Shown here: positions 23,605 to 33,762 of the stretch, one piece after another
Layout: the number at the start of each line of letters is the position of its first letter
Position numbering within the stretch: position 1 is the stretch's first letter
Source: CAZAFN01 sp964484795
GTDB lineage: Bacteria; Pseudomonadota; Alphaproteobacteria; Methylaequorales; Methylaequoraceae
Reading direction: 5' to 3'
Length of the DNA stretch: 35,333 nt
Assembly (NCBI GenBank): GCA_964484795.1
Contig: CAZAFN010000016.1
Location: 1-35,333 of the forward strand
Program-made: the position numbers and the translations under genes
Notes under the pieces: model-generated
Told to the model about the DNA's origin: nothing
The model's database searches: none
Seen by the model: the letters and a program-made list of their open reading frames with translations, nothing else

Positions 23605-25671
23605 ATGAATATTTTAAAAACCAAAAATATTTTTAGTAATTTAGAATTTAACAAAAAAACAATCTTCATTAGTAATATAGAAAATTTTTTTGGCAATAGA
23701 ATTATTGACACACTGATACACTATCCTAAAGACATAATTAACAAAAATTTACAAGAAATTTTTGATAAAAAAGATGAAAACAAATTAATTACATTAGATC
23801 TGAAAGTAATAGAACATAAAAAAAATTATAACAAACGAATACCTTATACCATCATATGTAAAACTAAAAAAAACCAATTAGTAAATATTTTGTTTTTCAA
23901 TTTTTATCAAAGATTTTTTCAAAATACTCTTCTGCTTAATAAGGTTTATAGAGTTACTGGAAAATTGATGTTTTTTTCTAATTCATTTCAGTTTATTCAC
24001 CCTCCAAGCATAATTGATGAATTTAAGTTTTCACAATTTGAGGAAATTGAACCTGAATATGATCTAAGTAGAAAAAAAATTAATAAAAAACTTTTTAGAA
24101 ATTTAGTAAAAGATAATTTAGAAATTTTTAAAAAATATGAATTTCCAGATGAATGGATTTTAAAAAAATTTAAAAAAAAAGAATGGTTATCTTATAAAGA
24201 ATCCATAATTAATTTACATACGCCAAGTAAAGATTCAACAATCAAGAATTGTGAACACATAAGAAAAAGGTTGGCTTTTGATGAATTGTTATCAAATTTT
24301 TTAATTTTTAATAATCTCAAAAAAAGTGTTGTTAAAAAAAATTATAAACAGATCACTAGTCATACTGAATCAAATGAAATTATTAAGAAATTAGAATTCA
24401 AACTTACAAAGGACCAAAGAAAATCTTTAAAGGAAATTAAAGATGATATTAATAGTAATAAAAGAATGTATAGATTGCTTCAAGGTGATGTAGGTACTGG
24501 AAAAACAATTGTAGCATTACTTGTTATTTCTGATTTTGTTAATGCTGGGTTTCAAGCTGTATTAATGGCACCAACCGAATTACTTGCAAACCAGCACTAT
24601 CAATACTTTAAAGAACTTTTACCTAAAAAAATTAAAATTGAACTGTTAACTGGAAATGTTAAAAACAAAGATAAAATATATGAAAAGGTAAAAGAAAAAA
24701 AAACTGACCTATTAATTGGCACTCATGCAGTTTACAACAACTCAATTAAGTTTAAAAACTTAGGAATAATTATTATTGATGAACAACACAAATTTGGAGT
24801 TAATCAAAGAATAAATTTATTAGAGAAATCAATTAATTCGCATACACTTATAATGTCAGCAACTCCAATACCAAGAAGTTTATCTTTTGCCATTTATGGT
24901 GAAATTTCAATATCCAATATAAGATCTAAGCCAGAAGGAAGGGGGAAAGTAATTACATCAATTATTAGTAAAAAACAAACAAATGAATTAATAGAAGGTA
25001 TAAAAAGAAAAATAAATAGATCGGAACAAGTTTTTTGGATTTTACCGTTAATTGGAGATGAAATTCAGGAAAATGAAAAAGAAACGGTTCTATCAAGATT
25101 TGAATATTTAAACAAGATTTTTACAAATCAAGTAACCATAGCTCACAGTAAAATGTCTAAAGACAATTTAGAAAAAAATATGAATGAATTTCAAAAAAAA
25201 AAAAGAATGATTTTAATCTCAACCACAGTAATTGAAGTTGGAATTAACATTCCTTCAGCAAGCTTAATGATCATAGAAAATGCTGATAGATTTGGACTAG
25301 CACAACTTCATCAACTCAGAGGAAGAATATCTAGAAGTAATAAGGAGTCTCATTGTGTTCTAATGCATAATCATAATCTTTCTAATATTTCTAAACAAAG
25401 ATTATTAATATTAAAAAATAATAGTGATGGGTTTGAAATCGCTGAAAAAGATTTACTCTTAAGAGGTGCAGGAGATTTTCTTGGTACAAACCAATCTGGA
25501 CTGCCAAAATGGCGTTTTTTTAAACCCTTAGAAGATTATAGATTAGTAGATAATGTTAAAAAAAATTGTGAATTTCTTGTAAAAGAATCAAAAAAAAATA
25601 AAAAAAAAATTAATTTTCTAATTAATTCTTTCTTCCGAGAAATTAATTTTACTAATTTTTTTTCTCCCTAG
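23605..25671 (+). CDS. recG: RecG ATP-dependent DNA helicase
   Basis: The 688-residue protein has the wedge/OB-fold domain first (about 30-150), then the superfamily 2 helicase core with LQGDVGTGKT (Walker A, about 291-300), MAPTELLANQHY (motif Ia), IIIDEQHKFGVNQR (DEQH, about 390), MSATPIPRSL (motif III), STTVIEVGINIP and QLHQLRGRISRS (motif VI). RGAGDFLGTNQSG (about 625) completes the TRG-motif region. It reverses stalled replication forks and processes branched DNA. It is divergent from sdhE with 47 bases between them, and its 3' end overlaps that of the DUF502 gene by 20 bases. Confidence 0.96.
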   Translation: MNILKTKNIFSNLEFNKKTIFISNIENFFGNRIIDTLIHYPKDIINKNLQEIFDKKDENKLITLDLKVIEHKKNYNKRIPYTIICKTKKNQLVNILFFNFYQRFFQNTLLLNKVYRVTGKLMFFSNSFQFIHPPSIIDEFKFSQFEEIEPEYDLSRKKINKKLFRNLVKDNLEIFKKYEFPDEWILKKFKKKEWLSYKESIINLHTPSKDSTIKNCEHIRKRLAFDELLSNFLIFNNLKKSVVKKNYKQITSHTESNEIIKKLEFKLTKDQRKSLKEIKDDINSNKRMYRLLQGDVGTGKTIVALLVISDFVNAGFQAVLMAPTELLANQHYQYFKELLPKKIKIELLTGNVKNKDKIYEKVKEKKTDLLIGTHAVYNNSIKFKNLGIIIIDEQHKFGVNQRINLLEKSINSHTLIMSATPIPRSLSFAIYGEISISNIRSKPEGRGKVITSIISKKQTNELIEGIKRKINRSEQVFWILPLIGDEIQENEKETVLSRFEYLNKIFTNQVTIAHSKMSKDNLEKNMNEFQKKKRMILISTTVIEVGINIPSASLMIIENADRFGLAQLHQLRGRISRSNKESHCVLMHNHNLSNISKQRLLILKNNSDGFEIAEKDLLLRGAGDFLGTNQSGLPKWRFFKPLEDYRLVDNVKKNCEFLVKESKKNKKKINFLINSFFREINFTNFFSP

Positions 25672-26272
25672 TTTCAAGAGTAATTATACCTGCCGAAACA
25701 ATAGTTTTAATTGCATCATCAACATTAACATCTAAATATTTAAGATCTTTTCTTGGAACTAACAACAAAAACCCTGATGTTGGATTTGGAGTTGTCGGAA
25801 TAAAAACATTAATCAATTCATTTTTTATTTTTTTTTTAATAGCACCCTCAACTTTACCTGTGGTAAAACCAATTACCCAAACCCCTTTCCTAGGGTATTC
25901 CAATAAAACAGCTTCTCTAAAAGCTTTAGAATTTCCCTTTAGAAGAGTTTCTAAAATTTGCTTAATTGCTTTATAAAAGACTTTTATTAAAGGAATTTTG
26001 TGTATTATTAATTCAGTTTTTTTAAGAACCCACGAACCAAAAAAATTTGCAGTTATAAAGCCAATGAAAACCAAAAAAATAAATAAAACAATTAGTCCTA
26101 GACCAGGAACATCTCTTGGAAGATAAAAGTTTGGATTTATATAGTATGGTATAATTGGAGTTACCAATCTATCAAAAATATTAACCAGTGAAGTGACTAT
26201 CCAAAAAGTAATTACAACGGGAGCTGTTACTAAAACTCCTGTTAAAAAGTAATTCTTAATTTTTGTAAACAT
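25652..26272 (-). CDS. DUF502 inner-membrane protein
   Basis: The 206-residue protein has two transmembrane segments (about 8-30 and 52-76) and then a soluble part with PLIKVFYKAIKQILETLL, PRKGVWVIGFTTG (about 126-138) and VFIPTTPNPTSGFLLLVP (about 153-170), the hallmark of the DUF502 family (plant COV1 relatives). The function is not known. It starts only 13 bases after the CCA end of tRNA-Lys, so its message probably begins at the cut that matures the tRNA. Confidence 0.9.
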   Translation of the reverse strand: MFTKIKNYFLTGVLVTAPVVITFWIVTSLVNIFDRLVTPIIPYYINPNFYLPRDVPGLGLIVLFIFLVFIGFITANFFGSWVLKKTELIIHKIPLIKVFYKAIKQILETLLKGNSKAFREAVLLEYPRKGVWVIGFTTGKVEGAIKKKIKNELINVFIPTTPNPTSGFLLLVPRKDLKYLDVNVDDAIKTIVSAGIITLETREKKN

Positions 26273-26285
26273 ATTCTAAACCCTA

Positions 26286-26361
26286 TGGCACGCCCGATGA
26301 GGTTCGAACTCATGACAACTCCCTTAAAAGGGGAGTGCTCTACCAGCTGAGCTACGGGCGC
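26286..26361 (-). tRNA. tRNA-Lys (anticodon TTT)
   Basis: All 76 bases fold by eye: acceptor GCGCCCG with CGGGCGT (one G-T pair), D-arm GCTC...GAGC, anticodon stem CTCCC/GGGAG with loop CTTTTAA (anticodon TTT), T-arm ATGAG/CTCAT with TTCGAAC, discriminator G and encoded CCA. It lies between the cyclophilin and DUF502 genes on the same strand. Confidence 0.97.
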
Positions 26362-26423
26362 ATTGACTTAATTATTAGGATATAATGAAATTATCTAAAA
26401 TTAACAACAAAAATTTAAAATTC

Positions 26424-26960
26424 TTACTTGACCCTCATCGAAATAATTTTTGTAGGATTACTCAAAACTTGACCATCTTGTCCTTTACCACCAGGTATTC
26501 TTTCAATCAAGTTCATCCCTTCAACAACTTTACCCCACACAGTATAATTCCCATCAAGAAATGGATGTGAATCATAACATATGAAAAACTGACTGTCCGC
26601 TGAATTTGGGTCACTACTTCTAGCCATTGATACTATTCCTCTTTCATGTTTAATTTCATTAAATTCAGCTTTTAAGGTTTTTCCACTACCACCAGTTCCA
26701 TTTCCTTTAGGGTCGCCACCTTGAGCCATAAAACCAGGAATAACTCTATGAAATGTTAAACCATCATAAAAACCATCATTGGTGAGTTTTACAATTCTTT
26801 TAACTGTATTTGGTGCTTTTTCGGGAAAAGTTTGAATTTTAACCATTCCTTTATTTAATAACATATATATTGTTGGAGAATCATTTGAAAATGAATAGCT
26901 AAAAAAACCTAAAAAATAAATTAATATTGCGTTTAGAGTACTTTTAAAAAAAATCTTCAT
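26424..26960 (-). CDS. Exported cyclophilin-type peptidyl-prolyl isomerase
   Basis: The 178-residue protein has a signal peptide (about 1-25, ILIYFLGFFSYSFS) and a cyclophilin domain: FHRVIPGFMAQGGDPKGNGTGG (catalytic Arg at about 72; Phe and Gln nearby, quoted in part), SQFFICYDSHPFLDGNYTVWGKV and the VVEGMNLIERI end. It would catalyse proline isomerisation in the periplasm. Its start overlaps the coaD stop by 4 bases (ATGA), and the tRNA-Lys gene follows 62 bases on. Confidence 0.93.
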   Translation of the reverse strand: MKIFFKSTLNAILIYFLGFFSYSFSNDSPTIYMLLNKGMVKIQTFPEKAPNTVKRIVKLTNDGFYDGLTFHRVIPGFMAQGGDPKGNGTGGSGKTLKAEFNEIKHERGIVSMARSSDPNSADSQFFICYDSHPFLDGNYTVWGKVVEGMNLIERIPGGKGQDGQVLSNPTKIISMRVK

Positions 26961-27475
26961 AATTTCTTTCCTTTCATTTTTTTTTCAAACATCAAAATTA
27001 CATTTTTGGGAACAAAGTTATTAATTTTACCTCTATGAAAAGCAATTTCTTTGACAAATCTAGCAGATGTTAATTGAAGTCGCTCAGAGGCCATCAAAAA
27101 AATTGTTTCTAAATCAGGAGCTAATTTTGAATTCATACCAGCCATCTGAAATTCATATTCAAAATCTGCAACTGCCCTAAGCCCTCTAATAATAACTTTA
27201 GCCCCAGATTTTTTTGCATGATCAACCAATAAATTATTGAAACTAACAACTTCAACAATACAATTATTTGTATCAATATCTTTTATAGAATTGTTAATCA
27301 TTTTAATCCTTTCGCCAACATTGAAAAAAGGATTTTTGTGAATATTTTCTGCAACACTTATTACCAATTTATTCACAATGTGCGTGGCTCTATAAATTAT
27401 ATCAAGATGGCCAAAAGTAACGGGATCGAAAGTTCCTGGATAAATTCCAGTGATAATATTGCTATCTTTATTCAT
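26957..27475 (-). CDS. coaD: Phosphopantetheine adenylyltransferase
   Basis: The 172-residue protein begins GIYPGTFDPVTFGHLDII, containing the nucleotidyltransferase T-x-G-H motif. It continues with the VIIRGLRAVADFEYEFQMAGMN stretch (RGLR and FEYE active-site regions) and SERLQLTSARFVKEIA. It makes dephospho-CoA from phosphopantetheine and ATP in the cytoplasm. The family length is about 160. The start overlaps the gyrA stop by 8 bases and the stop overlaps the cyclophilin start by 4, so translation is coupled along the operon. Confidence 0.96.
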   Translation of the reverse strand: MNKDSNIITGIYPGTFDPVTFGHLDIIYRATHIVNKLVISVAENIHKNPFFNVGERIKMINNSIKDIDTNNCIVEVVSFNNLLVDHAKKSGAKVIIRGLRAVADFEYEFQMAGMNSKLAPDLETIFLMASERLQLTSARFVKEIAFHRGKINNFVPKNVILMFEKKMKGKKL

Positions 27476-30125
27476 TTTCTTCTAGTTTTGCAACCGAAAC
27501 AACTTTTTCTTCTTGAGAAACATTAAACAACGTAACACCTTGAGTTTGACGACCACCAATTCTAACATCATTTACTGGACATCTTATGAGTTTCCCTTTA
27601 TCCGTAACCAACATTAATTGATCTTTATTATTAATCGGAAAAGAAGCCACTACTTCGCTTCCATTCCTATTGGTTAACTGCATATTTGCTATTCCTAGTC
27701 CGCCTCTATTAGTTTTCCTGTATTCGTAAGCTGAACTTCGCTTTCCAAAACCTTTATCAGTAACACTAAGAATGAATTCTTCTTTATTTTTTAAAATTTC
27801 AAATTTTTCATCATTAATTTGTTTTTGGTAAATTTTTTCATCACGCCTAATTGCAGAAGTCATTCTCAAATATTCATCTCTTTCTTCAACATCAAAATCA
27901 ATACCATTCAATATTGCAAATGAAATCACTGAGTCATCTTTTGCAAGTTTAATTCCTCTAACACCAACAGATGATCTCCCAGAAAAAAGCCTTACATCTT
28001 TAGAAGAAAATCTAATGCATTTTCCAAGCCTAGTCGACAAAAACACATTGGAATCATCAGAGCAAATTATTACATTGATTAATTTATCATTTTCTTTAAG
28101 TTTCATTGCAATTTTGCCATTGGCATTAATATTTTGAAAATCTGTCAATTTATTTCTTCTAACATTTCCATGTGATGTTGCAAAAACGATATTATTATTA
28201 TCATCAGAAGGTATATAAGGCATAGTAGTTGATATCTTTTCATCAGATCTTAATGGCAAAAGGTTTACAAGTGCTTTACCTTTAGAAGTTGGGCTTCCAA
28301 CAGGAATTTTGTAAGTCTTTAATTTATAAACTATCCCTCTTGATGAGAAGAAAAGTAGTGAGGTTAAGCTGTTAACAACAAAAACTTCATTTACAAAATC
28401 CTCTTCTTTAGTTGTCATTCCTGCACGCCCCTTACCACCTCTCCTTTGAGATCTATAAGAGTTTAGAGGCACTCTTTTTATATATCCTGTATGTGTTAAT
28501 GTAACAACAACCTCTTCTGAGGTTATCAATGATTCATCATCAATTATTTCTTCACTTTCAGAAATCTCTGTCCTGCGTGGGGAAGAAATTTTCTCTTTAA
28601 TTTCATTTAATTCATTAATTAAAACAGAATTTAATTTTTCTTTAGATGAAAGAATTTCAAGATATTCGGAAATCAAATTCACACATTCTTTTAAATCTTC
28701 AATTAATTTGTCTCTTTCTAAACCAGTTAGTCTGCTTAATTTAATTTCAAGGATCGACTTAGCTTGAGTTTCAGATAATTTAAATTTATTTTTTTCAACT
28801 ATCGATTGATTATTATCATTTTTTATAAATTGATTAATAAATTTATCTTCTGGAATTTTCCACCCAAACTTAATCAACTTATCTTTTGCTTCATTTGTAT
28901 CTTTTGAATTTTTTATTATATCAATTACTTTATCAATATTTTCTAGTGCTATCGCCAGCCCTAAAAGAATATGTGTTTTTTCTCTAGTCTTTTTTAAATG
29001 AAATTTTGTTCTTTTGAAAATTACATCTTTTCTAAAATTAATGAATAGATCAATTGACCTTTTTAAATTTAATACTTCAGGTACACCGTTATTTAGTGCT
29101 AACATATTAATTCCAAAAGAAGATTGAAGTGAGGTGAATTTAAATAATTGGTTTAAAATAACTTCTGACTGAACATCCCTTTTTAAATCAATTACAACTC
29201 TAACCCCTTCTCTATTCGATTCATCTCTTAATTCAGATATACCTTCAATAATTTTTTCTTTTGCTACTTTTGCAATATTTTCAATCAATTGTGATTTCTT
29301 AATAGAATATGGAATCTCTGTTATTACAATTGAATCTCTTCCTTTTCTTGAATTTTCTATCTGGGTTTTACCTCTTACTAAAATTGAACCTTTTCCTGTA
29401 AGATAAGCATTTCTAATTCCTGTTTTTCCAACTATTATTCCTCCTGTTGGAAAATCAGGCCCATGGACACATTCTAATAATTCATCTGATGTTATAGAAG
29501 GATTTAAAACTAATTTGCAACAAGCATCAATTATTTCAGAGGGACAATGAGGTGGAATTTTGGTTGCCATTCCAACTGCAATCCCTTCAGAGCCATTTAT
29601 AAGAAGGTTTGGGAATTCAGCTGGAAGCAAATCAGGTTCTTGAACTGTTCCATCATAATTATCTCTAAAATTTACTGTCTCATTATTGATGTCATTTACC
29701 AAATAAGAAGCTATATTAGATAATCTAGCTTCTGTATATCTCATTGCTGCTGCAGAATCCCCATCCATAGACCCAAAATTACCCTGACCTTCAATAAGAG
29801 GAACTCTCAAACTAAAATCTTGAGCTAATCTAACCATTGCATCATAAATTGCAGAATCTCCATGAGGATGATATTTACCCATAACATCTCCGACTATTCT
29901 AGCAGATTTTCTTGACGGTTTAGATGAGGTATAACCAGCTTCATTCATTGCATAAATAATTCTTCTATGTACTGGTTTAAGTCCATCACAAACGTCAGGT
30001 AAGGCCCTAGATACAATTACACTCATAGCATAATCTAAAAAGGAATTTTCCATTTCCTTTTCTATATTTATGCTTTTAATTTGTTTTAGATTTTTCAGAT
30101 CTTCTGAATTACTGTCATCAATCAT
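27468..30125 (-). CDS. gyrA: DNA gyrase subunit A
   Basis: The 885-residue protein has the full topoisomerase IIA layout. The winged helix has the catalytic Tyr at 130 (AMRYTEARLS). The quinolone-determining region HPHGDSAIYD has Ser91 and Asp95, the susceptible residues. A coiled-coil arm and DNA gate are followed by the C-terminal pinwheel with the GyrA box SQRRGGKGRAG (about 560), which wraps DNA and separates GyrA from ParC. It lies 16 bases downstream of ssb and overlaps coaD. Gyrase introduces negative supercoils using ATP with GyrB. Confidence 0.97.
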   Translation of the reverse strand: MIDDSNSEDLKNLKQIKSINIEKEMENSFLDYAMSVIVSRALPDVCDGLKPVHRRIIYAMNEAGYTSSKPSRKSARIVGDVMGKYHPHGDSAIYDAMVRLAQDFSLRVPLIEGQGNFGSMDGDSAAAMRYTEARLSNIASYLVNDINNETVNFRDNYDGTVQEPDLLPAEFPNLLINGSEGIAVGMATKIPPHCPSEIIDACCKLVLNPSITSDELLECVHGPDFPTGGIIVGKTGIRNAYLTGKGSILVRGKTQIENSRKGRDSIVITEIPYSIKKSQLIENIAKVAKEKIIEGISELRDESNREGVRVVIDLKRDVQSEVILNQLFKFTSLQSSFGINMLALNNGVPEVLNLKRSIDLFINFRKDVIFKRTKFHLKKTREKTHILLGLAIALENIDKVIDIIKNSKDTNEAKDKLIKFGWKIPEDKFINQFIKNDNNQSIVEKNKFKLSETQAKSILEIKLSRLTGLERDKLIEDLKECVNLISEYLEILSSKEKLNSVLINELNEIKEKISSPRRTEISESEEIIDDESLITSEEVVVTLTHTGYIKRVPLNSYRSQRRGGKGRAGMTTKEEDFVNEVFVVNSLTSLLFFSSRGIVYKLKTYKIPVGSPTSKGKALVNLLPLRSDEKISTTMPYIPSDDNNNIVFATSHGNVRRNKLTDFQNINANGKIAMKLKENDKLINVIICSDDSNVFLSTRLGKCIRFSSKDVRLFSGRSSVGVRGIKLAKDDSVISFAILNGIDFDVEERDEYLRMTSAIRRDEKIYQKQINDEKFEILKNKEEFILSVTDKGFGKRSSAYEYRKTNRGGLGIANMQLTNRNGSEVVASFPINNKDQLMLVTDKGKLIRCPVNDVRIGGRQTQGVTLFNVSQEEKVVSVAKLEENE

Positions 30126-30141
30126 ATTTTGCTAAATTAAC

Positions 30142-30603
30142 CTAAAAGGGGACTTCATCTTCAATATCAAGATTCTCTAGTTCATTGGTAATTTTTTTTT
30201 CATTACTTGAATTGTCAACATTAGGTGAATTGATCTGAGCAATATCATCAGATTTATTATCCAACATAGTTAAGGTTGAATTAAACCCTTGAAGCACAAT
30301 GTCTGTTGTATATTTTTCAATACCTGCTTGATCTGTATATTTGCCATATTGAATTTGTCCTTCAATGTAGATCAGTGAACCTTTTCTTAAATACTTTTCA
30401 GTTATTTCAGCTAAACCAGGAGAAAAAATTACAATTCTATGCCATTCAGTTTTTTCTTTTTTTTCATTAGTGTTCTTATCTTTCCAACTATCACTAGTAG
30501 CTAGAGAAAATTTGGCAATTTTTTTTCCTTCCTGAGAAACTCTAATTTCTGGGTCACCACCTAATCTCCCAAGTAAAATAACTTTATTTATTGAACCTGC
30601 CAT
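30142..30603 (-). CDS. ssb: Single-stranded DNA-binding protein
   Basis: The 153-residue protein has an OB-fold (about 3-110): INKVILLGRLGGDPEIR, TEWHRIVIFSP and GSLIYIEGQIQYGKY. A short disordered linker of about 30 residues follows, ending in the acidic tip EDEVPF, the conserved protein-docking end of bacterial SSB. It is divergent from uvrA with 82 bases between them, an arrangement found across proteobacteria. No LexA-type GTTC repeat was seen in that gap, so SOS control is not apparent. Confidence 0.95.
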   Translation of the reverse strand: MAGSINKVILLGRLGGDPEIRVSQEGKKIAKFSLATSDSWKDKNTNEKKEKTEWHRIVIFSPGLAEITEKYLRKGSLIYIEGQIQYGKYTDQAGIEKYTTDIVLQGFNSTLTMLDNKSDDIAQINSPNVDNSSNEKKITNELENLDIEDEVPF

Positions 30604-30685
30604 TATTATTTAAAAAATAAAAATTTATATTACCATAAATCAATTAAATAAAATATATAACATAAAAAAGAATTAAATTAAAAAT

Positions 30686-33514
30686 ATGAAAGAAACAAAT
30701 AAATTAAATTACATAAAAATTGTTGGTGCAAGGCAGCACAATTTAAAAAATATAAATATTGATATACCCAAAAATAAATTTGTTGTAATTAGTGGTCTAT
30801 CTGGTTCAGGAAAATCTTCATTAGCTTTTGACACTCTTTATGCTGAAGGTCAAAGAAGATATGTTGAAAGCTTATCATCATATGCCAGACAATTTTTAAA
30901 TATGATGGAAAAACCTGATGTTGATTTAATTGAAGGTCTTTCTCCTTCCATTTCAATTGATCAAAAAACAACATCCAAAAACCCTCGATCCACAGTTGGA
31001 ACAGTTACTGAAATTTATGATTATTTTAGAGTTCTTTATGCTCGAATAGGAATTCCCTACTCACCTATTACTGGAAAACAAATTAAATCAATGAGTGTTC
31101 AAGAAATTGTAGATGAAATTTTTAAATTAAAAAATGGCACTAAATTTCTTTTACTTTCTCCAATAGCTAACAATAGAAAAGGAGAATTTAAAAAGGAATT
31201 ATCTGATTTTATAAAAAAGGGATTTGTTAGATTTAGAATTAATGATGAAATTTTTACATCTGAAAATCTTCCAAATTTAGACAAAAATAAAAAGCATAAC
31301 ATTCAAATCGTAGTAGCCAGACTAGAAGTTAACAAAAAATACTATTCTAGAATTTCTCAATCAGTTGAAACATCATTAGGATTATCAGATGGAGTTATAT
31401 ATTTTTATGATACTTCTAAACAAGAATCTACAATATTTTCATCAAAATTTGCTTGCCCTGTCTCTGGTTTTACTATTGAAGAAATTGAACCAAGATTATT
31501 TTCATTTAACAGTCCAAATGGTGCATGCAAGGAATGTGATGGACTAGGATATAAGGAAAAATTTGATTCTGAACTAATTATTGGAAATTCAAACTTTACA
31601 TTATTGGAAGGCGTTATTTTACCATGGAACAAAAAAAATAATCAATTTTACACTGATTTAGTTTTAGAAGTTGCAAAACATTGCTCAATTGATCCAAAAA
31701 CAAAATGGAAAGATATACCTGAAGAAAAAAAGAAAATTTTAATTTTCGGTGATGGAAGAGAAATAAATTTTTTTAATACACGTAGAGGCTGGAGTTCTAA
31801 CAGACCTTTTAAAGGTGTAATTGGTTTTTTAGAAAAAAAACTAAAAAAGTCTGATTTATGGCAAAGAGAGGAACTAGGTAAATATCTTAGTAAATTTGTA
31901 TGTGAAATTTGTAACGGCTCAAGATTAAAAGAACAAGCGTTATCAGTAAAGATTAATAGTTTTGATATTAACAAAATATCAAATTTGTCTATTGAGAAAA
32001 CTTTAATTTGGTTTAATGATCTGAACAACAAACTCTCTAACTATCAAAAACAAATATCTGAAAAAATAATAAAAGAGATTATTGATCGTTTAACTTTTTT
32101 AAATAATGTTGGACTAGGTTATCTTCAATTATCGAGAAGTTCAACAACCTTATCTGGTGGAGAAAGTCAAAGAATAAGACTGGCATCACAAATTGGATCA
32201 GGTTTAACTGGAGTGTTATATGTTTTAGATGAACCATCTATTGGTTTGCACCAAAAGGACAACAAAAAATTAATAAATACACTTAAGAATCTTAGAGACT
32301 TAGGAAATACTGTCATTGTTGTTGAACATGATGAGGAAACAATCTTAGAGTCTGATTTTGTTGTTGATATTGGAAAAGGAGCAGGAATCAATGGTGGGAA
32401 TATAATAGCCAAGGGTACAGCAAGTGATATCAAAAAAAACAAAAACAGCCTAACTGGAATGTATCTTTCTAAAAAATTAAAAATAAAGATTGATAAAAAA
32501 AAGAATAATGAAAAAACAAAATTTATTTTTTTAAAAGGAGCATCAGGAAATAATCTTAAAAAATTAAATATAAAATTTCCTTTAAAAAATTTTATTACAA
32601 TAACTGGTGTTTCAGGTGGAGGCAAATCTTCACTCATAATTGAAACTCTTTACAAATCGTTATCTAAGAAACTAAATCTTTCAGCCGAAACTCCTCTACC
32701 TTCAAATGATATAGAAGGCTATGAGCACATAGATAAAATCATTCAAATAGATCAAAATCCGATTGGAAGAACTCCAAGATCTAATCCAGCCACATATACT
32801 GGTTGTTTTACTAGCATTAGAGAATGGTTTTCTAATTTACCTGAATCAAAAACAAGAGGGTATAAACCAGGAAGATTTTGATTTAATGTCAAAGGTGGAA
32901 GATGCGAAAATTGTCAATGTGATGGAATGATTAGAATAGAAATGCATTTTCTCGCCGATGTTTTTGTTACATGTGACCTTTGTAAAGGTAAAAGGTTTAA
33001 TAGAGAAACACTAGAAGTTAAATTTAAGGATAAAAATATTTCAAACATTCTTGAGATGACTGTAGAAGAAGGATTGGAATTCTTTAAAGCCATACCATCT
33101 ATCTCATTAAAACTTGAAACATTGGAAAAAGTTGGTCTTGGATATCTAAAAATTGGACAATCTGCAACAACACTTTCTGGTGGTGAAGCACAAAGAATTA
33201 AACTAGCTAAGGAACTTTCTAAAAGGTCAACAGGTAAAACCTTATATATATTAGATGAACCAACAACAGGTCTTCACACTCATGATGTAAGTAAACTTTT
33301 AGATATATTACACAAATTTGTAGAAAAAAATAATACAGTAATTGTCATAGAACATAATTTGGATGTTATAAAAACATCAGATTGGATTGTAGATTTGGGT
33401 CCAGAAGGAGGAGATAAAGGGGGATATGTTTTATTTGAAGGTACAGTTGAAAAACTCCTATTAGAAAAAAAAAATTCTACTGCAAAATGTTTAAAACAAT
33501 TCTTAAAAAACTAG
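30686..33514 (+). pseudogene. uvrA: UvrA excinuclease subunit A interrupted by an in-frame TGA
   Basis: The frame would encode 942 residues, the usual UvrA length, but codon 732 (32879-32881) is TGA. The conserved text is GRF-S-FNVKGGRC, so Ser (TCA) has probably become stop by one C-to-G change. No shift occurs and the frame runs on intact to TAG at 33512-33514. Before the stop are Walker A GLSGSGKSS (about 36), zinc finger one (CPVSG...CKEC), signature LSGGESQRIRL (about 488) and second Walker A GVSGGGKSS. After it come the second zinc finger (C740, C743, C763, C766), LSGGEAQRIKL and Walker B. A 731-residue product would lack these and be inactive. A base error in the assembly is the main alternative. 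Confidence 0.85.
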
Positions 33515-33762
33515 TCTTTACCTAACCTTTCTCGTGCTGAAACAATAATCGGATGCTCATTTGCTGATTCCTTGGGTTTTATATTCTCTAATGGCAGATT
33601 ATCCCTAGACTTGGTTAAAAAAAAATTGATTAAAACAAAGTTTGAGGCAAAAATAACTGTAACTAACAAATAAATAAAATTGAAACTTACATTAATAGCA
33701 AGATAACTAAAAAAATAAGTTAAAAAAACAAGGAAAATTATTAAAAAAATTTTACCAGTCAT
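33511..33762 (-). CDS. Small two-helix membrane protein of unknown function
   Basis: The 83-residue protein has two hydrophobic segments (about 4-22 and 27-50) and a polar C-terminal tail of about 30 residues ending ARERLGKD. It was not recognised. Its start overlaps the end of the squalene-synthase-like gene by 11 bases, so the two are coupled. Its stop shares CTAG with the uvrA stop on the other strand. Confidence 0.55.
   Translation of the reverse strand: MTGKIFLIIFLVFLTYFFSYLAINVSFNFIYLLVTVIFASNFVLINFFLTKSRDNLPLENIKPKESANEHPIIVSARERLGKD

Noticed and set aside
30604..30685. LexA/SOS box between ssb and uvrA
   Set aside because: No GTTC-N7-GTTC, GAAC-N7-GTTC or CTGT-type palindrome was found in the 82 bases.
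32879..32881. TGA in uvrA read as tryptophan or selenocysteine
   Set aside because: The family residue is serine, TGA terminates other genes in the window, TGG is used for tryptophan throughout, and no selenocysteine element is apparent. A nonsense change or base error is simpler.
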